A stretch of 11,347 nt of DNA, taken from Bacteroidota bacterium. GTDB taxonomy: Bacteria > Bacteroidota > Bacteroidia > Chitinophagales > Chitinophagaceae. Every line of letters starts with the position of its first letter. Positions within the stretch are counted from its first letter, which is position 1. The notes under the pieces were generated by a model that did no database searches, had not been told where the DNA came from, and saw nothing but the letters and a program-made list of their open reading frames with translations. The position numbers and the translations under genes were made by a program. Where the stretch lies: assembly GCA_023429365.1 (NCBI GenBank), contig JAEYVW010000292.1:1-11347 (forward strand), in the 5' to 3' direction. Positions 1 through 4,434 of this stretch are shown in pieces.

Positions 1-158
1 TTGTTCACCTGCGGTGCCGCGAGCCCGACTCCCGCACTGGCATACATGGTTTCCCACATATCCTCGATCAGTTTGGGCAGACCGGGATAATCGGGATCAA
101 TATCGGTGGCCACTTTTCTTAAAACCGGGTGACCATAGGCTACTATCGGAAAGATCAA
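1..158 (-). CDS. def: Peptide deformylase, N-terminal part (runs off left edge)
   Basis: Translating the minus strand from a TTG at 158-156 gives [20 protein letters not shown] and continues to a motif GVGLAAPQ just before the window edge. GxGLAAxQ is motif I of peptide deformylase, the metalloenzyme that removes the formyl group from the initiator methionine of new proteins in the cytoplasm. Only about 52 residues are in the window, so the metal-binding EGCLS and HExxH motifs cannot be checked. The start is TTG: the frame has a stop at 182-180 and no ATG or GTG between it and the MIFPIVAYG block, which resembles usual family N-termini. No Shine-Dalgarno sequence is visible. The gene follows ruvX in the same direction after 89 bases. 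The family assignment is firm; the start codon is a strong inference. Confidence 0.9.
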   Translation of the reverse strand, partial: MIFPIVAYGHPVLRKVATDIDPDYPGLPKLIEDMWETMYASAGVGLAAPQVN

Positions 159-201
159 TTTGACGAGTTTAAAAGTTGATTACTGGTGCTAATCCAGGCT
201 G

Positions 202-209
202 CAAATTTA
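202..209 (-). promoter_or_regulatory. Possible -7 box upstream of def
   Basis: On the minus strand this reads TAAATTTG, a perfect match to the Bacteroidota -7 consensus TAnnTTTG. It lies in the 89-base gap between ruvX and def, 43 bases before the def TTG codon, which would give a leader of roughly 35-40 bases. No TTTG -33 box is seen at the expected 19-21 base spacing, so this is only a candidate. If real, def can be transcribed independently of ruvX. Confidence 0.35.
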
Positions 210-247
210 GGCCATATCGGCAGATTTACCTACCCGTGTACCGAGCT

Positions 248-658
248 TTAACTATTTCTCATATACTCCTGGAGCATAATAGTGGCGGCAATCTCATCGA
301 CCAGGGCCTTGTTGCGACGCTGCGCCTTTTTAAGTCCCATTTCGAGCATTGCATCTTTTGCCATTTTGGAAGTGTAGCGCTCGTCGACACGCTGAATGGG
401 TATGGAAGGGAAGTTCTTTTTCAACTCCTGGATGCATTTTTCCACCAGGGGCGTGGCATGGGTGTCGCTGTCATCCCAGTTTTTGGGTTCTCCGATGATG
501 ATCAGTTCCACCTGTTCCTTCGAAAAATAGTCTTTGAGAAAAGGGATCAGCTGCTTCGATTCTATGGTTGTAAGCCCGGTGGCAATAATTTGCAAAGGAT
601 CGGTGATGGCAAGGCCGGTTCTTTTTAGTCCATAGTCGATAGCAATGATTCGGGGCAT
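248..658 (-). CDS. ruvX: RuvX/YqgF family putative pre-16S rRNA nuclease / Holliday junction resolvase
   Basis: This 136-residue protein has the usual length and layout of the YqgF/RuvX family, an RNase H-like fold. In order it shows IAIDYGLKRTGLA (residues 5-17, with the first acidic residue D8), IIIGEPKN (53-60, with E57), VDERYTS (91-97) and LVDEIAATIMLQ (119-130, with D121). D8, E57 and D121 are the likely metal-binding catalytic acids. Family members have been linked to processing the 5' end of 16S rRNA and to Holliday junction resolution; the sequence does not decide between them. The first ATG directly precedes the catalytic strand PRIIAIDYG, so the start is secure. def follows in the same orientation, a common Bacteroidota pairing. 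There is no good Shine-Dalgarno or TAnnTTTG box in the 106 bases upstream. Confidence 0.93.
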   Translation of the reverse strand: MPRIIAIDYGLKRTGLAITDPLQIIATGLTTIESKQLIPFLKDYFSKEQVELIIIGEPKNWDDSDTHATPLVEKCIQELKKNFPSIPIQRVDERYTSKMAKDAMLEMGLKKAQRRNKALVDEIAATIMLQEYMRNS

Positions 659-683
659 AGTGATGATTTCGGTGCTAAGTTAA

Positions 684-696
684 GTATAACTTATAC
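684..696. repeat. 13-base palindrome upstream of ruvX
   Basis: GTATAACTTATAC is a perfect palindrome around a central C, about 26 bases upstream of the ruvX start in the 659-764 gap. It could be an operator, but it is AT-rich and short and may be chance. Nothing else recognisable was found in this gap. Confidence 0.25.
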
Positions 697-764
697 GAAG
701 CGACTGTCAGTATTGGGATCAATCGCTGAGTCTTCCGTGCCCGCCGTGGTTAAACTGGATCTCG

Positions 765-1757
765 CTAATTAACGAACAGGTCGGCAATAACAAATACAGC
801 GAATACTACACTTGCGATTCCATTTGCAGTCATGAACGCGAGATTTACCCTTCGCAGGTCGCTGGGTTTAATAATAGAATGCTGATATAGTAACATCCCG
901 GCGAACACCGCGATACCGATCCAGTACAGCCATCCAAAACCACCGTACAACCCCGCGATGATCACACAAACTGCACTTAAAACGTGCAACAGTTCAGATA
1001 CCCGCAGTGCTTTTGCCTTACCCAGGCTTGCCGGGATGGAATACAGGTTTTGCGATTTATCAAATTCCTCATCCTGCAGCGCGTAAATAATATCAAAACC
1101 GCTGACCCAGAAAATAACGGCCAGCGAAAAAAGGATCGGCAACAGGGAAAATTGTCCTGTAACAGCCAGGTATGCACCAATGGGTGCAAGAGAGAGACCC
1201 AGCCCGAGTACCAAATGACAGAGCGGTGTAAACCGCTTGGTGTAACTATACCCCAATACAATCAGCAGGGCGATAGGCGACAGGTAAAAACAAAGCCGGT
1301 TGATAAAAAATGTGCAGACGATAAACAATACACAATTAATGAGGGTAAAAAGTAAAACGTTGTTGGCCTGCAGAATACCGGCCGGTATCTCACGAATAGC
1401 AGTCCTGGGGTTTTTTGCATCAAAACTCCGGTCAAGATAACGGTTAAAAGCCATCGCCGCACTACGGGCAAAGATCATACAGAGAATGACCAAAAGAAAG
1501 TATTTAGCGACAGTAAGTATTGTTGCATCATTCATAGCCAGCCGGGCAACCAAAGAATCCTCAGAAAAAAGCAAGTTACCAGCTTCAATATCCATTTTTA
1601 GCGCAACGGTTTTGTGCAGGTTCCATTGTCCATCGTTGTACCCGGTTCCTGCCAGCGTCTGAAGTGCGATGAAAAATCCAATCAATGCAAAGGGCATAGC
1701 GAAGATCGTATGAGAAAATTTTATAAGGGAGAGATAGCTTTTGACAGTGTTCATCAT
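765..1757 (-). CDS. mqnP: UbiA-family prenyltransferase, probably MqnP-type (menaquinone synthesis)
   Basis: This 330-residue integral membrane protein belongs to the UbiA superfamily, which attaches a polyprenyl chain to an aromatic acid. Both Asp-rich motifs that bind Mg-diphosphate are present: NRYLDRSFD (105-113) followed by NPRTAIREIPAG (116-127), and DIIYALQDEEFD (222-233). With the KFSHTIFAMPFALIGF opening, these resemble the 4-hydroxybenzoate-type UbiA-like branch containing MqnP, which acts in the futalosine route to menaquinone; MqnP is favoured over MenA or true UbiA, but only moderately. About eight hydrophobic segments are visible. Residues about 36-80, between the first helix and the first Asp motif, are longer and more polar than I expect. 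The start may be the second ATG (1754-1752), which sits four bases after a TAnnTTTG box. The ORF6N gene lies 47 bases upstream. Confidence 0.85.
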   Translation of the reverse strand: MMNTVKSYLSLIKFSHTIFAMPFALIGFFIALQTLAGTGYNDGQWNLHKTVALKMDIEAGNLLFSEDSLVARLAMNDATILTVAKYFLLVILCMIFARSAAMAFNRYLDRSFDAKNPRTAIREIPAGILQANNVLLFTLINCVLFIVCTFFINRLCFYLSPIALLIVLGYSYTKRFTPLCHLVLGLGLSLAPIGAYLAVTGQFSLLPILFSLAVIFWVSGFDIIYALQDEEFDKSQNLYSIPASLGKAKALRVSELLHVLSAVCVIIAGLYGGFGWLYWIGIAVFAGMLLYQHSIIKPSDLRRVNLAFMTANGIASVVFAVFVIADLFVN

Positions 1758-1758
1758 G

Positions 1759-1766
1759 CAAATCTA
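1759..1766 (-). promoter_or_regulatory. -7 box abutting the mqnP start
   Basis: The minus strand reads TAGATTTG, a perfect TAnnTTTG match, followed by C-ATG-ATG. The box ends one base before the first ATG and four bases before the second. Transcription would then start at or next to the start codon. No -33 TTTG is visible 19-21 bases upstream. Confidence 0.4.
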
Positions 1767-1804
1767 AGAGTAATAAATAATGATTTTATTCCTGCCGGTT
1801 AATC

Positions 1805-2263
1805 CTAATCTTTTTCATTTGACCTTCTATACCCGATCCTCGCCCGTTTTTCATTGGGCGGCAATTGCATTAATTTCCGGATAGCGTCAAAAACCACCTT
1901 AAACTGGTTATCATATTTGCCTTCCATTTCACTTATCTTTTTCGCAAGATCTTTGTTTTGCGACAATATCTCCCTCAGTTTTACAAAAGCGCGTACAACC
2001 GCTACACTTGCTTCAACCGCCACCGGGGTGTTCAGTATTGCTGCCAGCATAATGGTGCCATGTTCAGTAAACGCGTAAGGATTCACCGTTGAGAATTTCA
2101 GCTGCCCGAGGTGGTCGCAATTTGCGACCGCCCAGTCCTTCTCCTCTTTCGTCAGTTGAAAGAAAAAATCGCTGGGAAACCGGTCTGTGTTTCTCCTAAC
2201 CCGCTCATTGAGTCGCTTGGTAGTAGTGCCAAAAACCAGCGCCAGGTCTGCATCCAGCATCAC
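1805..2263 (-). CDS. ORF6N domain-containing protein (5' end apparently frameshifted)
   Basis: The protein matches the ORF6N domain, a putative DNA-binding module found in phage and bacterial proteins, here from VMLDADLALVFG through RNTDRFPSDFFFQLTKEE, VANCDHLGQLKFS and YAFTEHGTIMLAAILNT (about 63-79). The C-terminal part (about 80-152) is helical and charged and ends in a basic tail (RARIGYRRSNEKD). Family proteins usually carry 15-25 more residues before VMLD, with an IYLIRxxxV strand. In this frame the codons just upstream read I-L-L-I-R-N-K-R-V-M-L-D, matching that strand, yet have no start codon, while the likely start is in another frame at 2331. The ATG at 2263 is therefore probably only the first downstream ATG. 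The VANCD codons coincide with the palindrome at 2113-2129. Function is unknown; DNA binding is inferred from the family. Confidence 0.8.
   Translation of the reverse strand: MMLDADLALVFGTTTKRLNERVRRNTDRFPSDFFFQLTKEEKDWAVANCDHLGQLKFSTVNPYAFTEHGTIMLAAILNTPVAVEASVAVVRAFVKLREILSQNKDLAKKISEMEGKYDNQFKVVFDAIRKLMQLPPNEKRARIGYRRSNEKD
2113..2129. repeat. Palindrome copy 1, inside the ORF6N gene
   Basis: Perfect 17-base palindrome GGTCGCAATTTGCGACC (arms GGTCGCAA and TTGCGACC around one T). On the coding (minus) strand it spans the codons GTC GCA AAT TGC GAC, residues V46-A47-N48-C49-D50 of the ORF6N protein. The same 17-mer, allowing for the central base, recurs at 2349-2365 and 2448-2464. The flanking bases do not extend the symmetry here. 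Confidence 0.95.
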
Positions 2264-2331
2264 ACGTTTGTTTCGGATAAGCAGTATGGCCGGTCGATCT
2301 TCTCGTAAGGAACAACAATTCGCTTTGCCAT
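2264..2331 (-). pseudogene. Out-of-frame 5' remnant of the ORF6N gene
   Basis: From the ATG at 2331-2329 the minus strand reads M-A-K-R-I-V-V-P-Y-E-K-I-D-R-P, which looks like a normal ORF6N N-terminus, then goes out of frame and stops near 2262. The continuation I-L-L-I-R-N-K-R-V-M-L-D is in the neighbouring frame from about 2290. Joining them gives a normal family start and needs one missing base at about 2287-2297. Another ATG lies two codons upstream (2337-2335). Either the gene is a recent pseudogene, the assembly has a one-base error, or frameshifting is used; no obvious slippery heptamer is visible. Confidence 0.65.
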
Positions 2332-2347
2332 AAACATTAACTTAATC

Positions 2348-2366
2348 CGGTCGCAATTTGCGACCG
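2348..2366. repeat. Palindrome copy 2, just upstream of the ORF6N start
   Basis: CGGTCGCAATTTGCGACCG is a 19-base perfect palindrome centred on T2357, only about 11-17 bases upstream of the two possible ORF6N start codons. Its 17-base core is identical to copy 1 and in the same orientation. As DNA it is well placed to be an operator. As RNA it could form a six-base-pair stem (GGUCGC/GCGACC) with a five-base loop just before the start codon. Confidence 0.95.
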
Positions 2367-2443
2367 CCTGTCCTGCTTCCCATGAAAACTAAAACAAATA
2401 CAAAGGCTATTGAACCGGTTTTTTGACCTAAAATGTATACCGT

Positions 2444-2468
2444 AGCCGGTCGCAAATTGCGACCGGCT
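2444..2468. repeat. Palindrome copy 3, extended to 25 bases, between trmH and ORF6N
   Basis: The 17-base core GGTCGCAAATTGCGACC at 2448-2464 is extended by four more complementary bases on each side (AGCC on the left, GGCT on the right), making a perfect 25-base palindrome centred on A2456. It lies 63 bases downstream of the trmH stop and 99 bases (centre to centre) from copy 2. No T-run follows on either strand, so it is not a standard Rho-independent terminator. The rest of the 2338-2531 gap shows only a small AACCGGTT palindrome at 2413-2420 and no clear promoter. Confidence 0.95.
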
Positions 2469-2531
2469 TGCCGCCTTTCAAAACTCAAATGAATGAAAAT
2501 AACTTCAATCCCTTACGGTGTTTTCACCATT

Positions 2532-3056
2532 TTATACCAGCCTTTTCCTCACCAGTTCCCATAATACAACTCCAGCCGCGGTGGCAATATTGAGCGAGTG
2601 TTTCATACCCAGTTGAGGAATTTCTATGCACCCGTCGCACTGTGCAATGGTTGATTGCTCTACGCCTGTCACTTCATTACCAAATACGACAGCAATCTTT
2701 CCGTCGCTATCAAATTTCTCAAGCGAAATGCTTTTCTCCACCTGCTCCACCGCAAAAACAGTATAGCCGTTTTGCTTCAGTTCTGATATTGCCTCTTTTG
2801 CATTGGCAAAATGCTTCCAGTCAACAGTCTCTTCCGCACCCAGTGCAGTTTTTTTGATCTCTTTGTGTGGTGGCCGGGCAGTATAACCCGTCAGATAAAT
2901 GGCCTCGATCAGGAAGGCATCGGCCGTACGAAATACACTTCCCACGTTGTAAGCGCTTCTGACGTTCTCCAAAATCGCGATCACCGGGTTTTTGGGCGAA
3001 TTCCTGAATTCATCCACTGATTTACGGCCCAGTTCTTCCATGCTTAGTTTTCGCAT
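2532..3056 (-). CDS. TrmH/SpoU-family RNA 2'-O-methyltransferase
   Basis: This 174-residue protein has all three motifs of the SPOUT class TrmH/SpoU methyltransferases, which use SAM to methylate ribose 2'-OH groups in tRNA or rRNA. Motif 1 is ENVRSAYNVGSVFRTAD (30-46, with N37 and the probable catalytic R43), motif 2 is VVFGNEVTGV (123-132) and motif 3 is IPQLGMKHSLNIATAAGVV (146-164). The motifs 2 and 3 form the trefoil-knot SAM site. It is a minimal catalytic domain without an added N-terminal substrate-binding domain, so the target nucleotide cannot be named. The ATG at 3056 is the only sensible start, with a TAnnTTTG box four bases upstream. The serine hydrolase gene ends 58 bases upstream in the same direction. 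Confidence 0.92.
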   Translation of the reverse strand: MRKLSMEELGRKSVDEFRNSPKNPVIAILENVRSAYNVGSVFRTADAFLIEAIYLTGYTARPPHKEIKKTALGAEETVDWKHFANAKEAISELKQNGYTVFAVEQVEKSISLEKFDSDGKIAVVFGNEVTGVEQSTIAQCDGCIEIPQLGMKHSLNIATAAGVVLWELVRKRLV

Positions 3057-3060
3057 GGCG

Positions 3061-3068
3061 CAAAATTA
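3061..3068 (-). promoter_or_regulatory. -7 box four bases before the trmH-like start
   Basis: The minus strand reads TAATTTTG, a perfect TAnnTTTG match, then CGCC and the ATG. Transcription would begin at or next to the start codon, suggesting a leaderless message. No TTTG -33 box was found at the usual spacing. Confidence 0.45.
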
Positions 3069-3090
3069 AGGAAGTGAATAAGGAATATAA

Positions 3091-3108
3091 TGTTATAACA
3101 GCGGCCGC
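3091..3108. repeat. Two adjacent perfect palindromes
   Basis: TGTTATAACA (3091-3100) is directly followed by GCGGCCGC (3101-3108), each perfectly self-complementary, in the 58-base gap between the serine hydrolase stop and the trmH-like start. The first could be an operator near the trmH promoter. Both are short enough to be chance. Confidence 0.35.
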
Positions 3109-3114
3109 ATCCAA

Positions 3115-4251
3115 CTACAATCCCATTCCCCAGTTGATCAGTTCTCCGACCTCCTTCGGCGCACCATCTACATAATTTTCGGAACGCTTATGACCCAGCC
3201 TGACAATGACAATTTCCTTTGATGGTATTACTATAACATATTGTCCCAGGATCCCCCTGGCATAAAATACTCCCGGAACATTGGGATAGATCCACCATTG
3301 ATATCCATAATAATCACAGGGCGTCTCACCCTCGTCTGGAATTCCGCAGGCCGTGATGGATTGTATATAATATGCCGAATCGATGATCGCCTGCCCCTTC
3401 CACCGTCCACTGTCCAGCATCAATTGCCCAATCCTGGCAAAATCCCGGGCATTGGTATTGAAACAACAAAACGATTTTTCATAACCGCCCTTTTTATCAA
3501 GGCTCCATTTTGCCGGATGCTCTGCCCCCAGGGGCTTCCACAAAACATCCGACGCATATTCACTCACTGATTTGCCGGTTGCTCTGGTAAGAATAAGACC
3601 AAGTAATTCTGTATCGCCTGATTTATAGCTATGGTAAGTACCCGGCTCCCGCACAATTTTTACACCGGTAGCTGTCTTGTATAAATCAGTTCCATAATAT
3701 GATTCTGTTGTAACCGATAAGGGATTGGCATAAGACTCATCCCAGTCACTGCCACTGCTCATCGTGAGCAGGTGCCTGATCAGAAGCTTGGCTCCCAGGC
3801 CTTCCCCGAACTCCGGAAGGTAATTACTGACAGGCTCATCGACGGAGTTGATTTTACCCTCCTTAATAGCAACGCCAATCAATAAGCTGGTGATGCTTTT
3901 AGCAACAGAGAATGAATTTGAATAGGAAGAATCATTATAACCATCCCAATAGTTCTCATACAAGAGGGAATCGTTTTTTATAACCACAAGTCCCACTGTT
4001 TTTAGTGAACGCAACAGCTGATCGAGTTCACCAGGAATATTTACTTTATTGTAGGAACCGGAAACAGGCCAGGGTTGTGCCGTACCCGCTGCGACTGTAT
4101 TGTTATCAAATATGGTATAGTCATCGATATCGGCAAAGTTGTAGATGATAGCCTTGAACAGGTACGTTCTGCCACTTGCAAACGCATAGATGGTAAACAA
4201 AAGAATGATGGCTAACAATAAAAGCAGAATGGACTTTAGGATTTTTTTCAT
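3115..4251 (-). CDS. Membrane-anchored or secreted serine hydrolase, beta-lactamase class C / NylB-like
   Basis: This 378-residue protein belongs to the beta-lactamase-related serine hydrolases (PF00144 type). The N-terminus is a signal peptide or membrane anchor: MKKILK, then a hydrophobic stretch to about residue 25, with a possible cleavage after AFA (23-25). The catalytic SxxK motif is S115-V-A-K118 and the second motif is Y209-K-S211, so the Ser-Lys-Tyr set of class C enzymes and 6-aminohexanoate-dimer hydrolase (NylB) is present. There is no clear KTG third motif; the corresponding region reads GILGQYVIVIP (333-343), as in NylB-like proteins. Activity is probably hydrolysis of an ester, amide or peptide in the periplasm; the substrate cannot be read and resistance to beta-lactams is not implied. 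It diverges from mutS across 183 bases. Confidence 0.88.
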   Translation of the reverse strand: MKKILKSILLLLLAIILLFTIYAFASGRTYLFKAIIYNFADIDDYTIFDNNTVAAGTAQPWPVSGSYNKVNIPGELDQLLRSLKTVGLVVIKNDSLLYENYWDGYNDSSYSNSFSVAKSITSLLIGVAIKEGKINSVDEPVSNYLPEFGEGLGAKLLIRHLLTMSSGSDWDESYANPLSVTTESYYGTDLYKTATGVKIVREPGTYHSYKSGDTELLGLILTRATGKSVSEYASDVLWKPLGAEHPAKWSLDKKGGYEKSFCCFNTNARDFARIGQLMLDSGRWKGQAIIDSAYYIQSITACGIPDEGETPCDYYGYQWWIYPNVPGVFYARGILGQYVIVIPSKEIVIVRLGHKRSENYVDGAPKEVGELINWGMGL

Positions 4252-4402
4252 CTCGATTCATTTCTGGAAATCCTAAGCTAAAGATTGTTTGGCTAAACTG
4301 CCACGAAACAAGGCGTTAAATTATACTTTTTTAGTTATGCCCGCAGTTTTACCAGTTATTCACGCCCGTTGTTTTCACGCTGGGGTTCCCCCTGCACTTC
4401 CT

Positions 4403-4410
4403 TATTTTTG
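4403..4410 (+). promoter_or_regulatory. Candidate -7 box for mutS
   Basis: TATTTTTG matches TAnnTTTG exactly and ends 24 bases before the mutS ATG at 4435, giving a leader of about 20 bases. No TTTG lies at the correct -33 spacing. The box lies inside the longer frame that opens at TTG 4369, which argues against that upstream start. The rest of the 183-base gap (4252-4434) shows no other clear element. Confidence 0.4.
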
Positions 4411-4434
4411 CCACTCCCCAGTCGGGTACAGGAT

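Noticed and set aside
684..700. loxP-like string (ATAACTT next to ATACGAAG)
   Set aside because: The pieces resemble loxP arms but lack the 13-base arms and 8-base spacer, so there is no functional recombination site; most likely chance in AT-rich intergenic sequence.
2111..2308. Plus-strand 65-codon frame opposite the ORF6N gene
   Set aside because: It is the antisense shadow of a recognised domain and has no similarity to a known family or promoter of its own.
2444..2468. Palindrome copy 3 as a Rho-independent terminator for the trmH-like gene
   Set aside because: There is no T-run after the hairpin on either strand, and the identical core also occurs inside a coding region.
1805..2531. 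ORF6N region as an insertion sequence or prophage remnant
   Set aside because: No transposase, integrase, terminal inverted repeats or target duplications were seen; only the palindromes suggest mobility.
4369..4434. Upstream extension of mutS to a TTG at 4369
   Set aside because: The extra 22 residues do not resemble the MutS N-terminus, while MAKIKTDETPMMQQH from 4435 does, and a TAnnTTTG box lies inside the extension.
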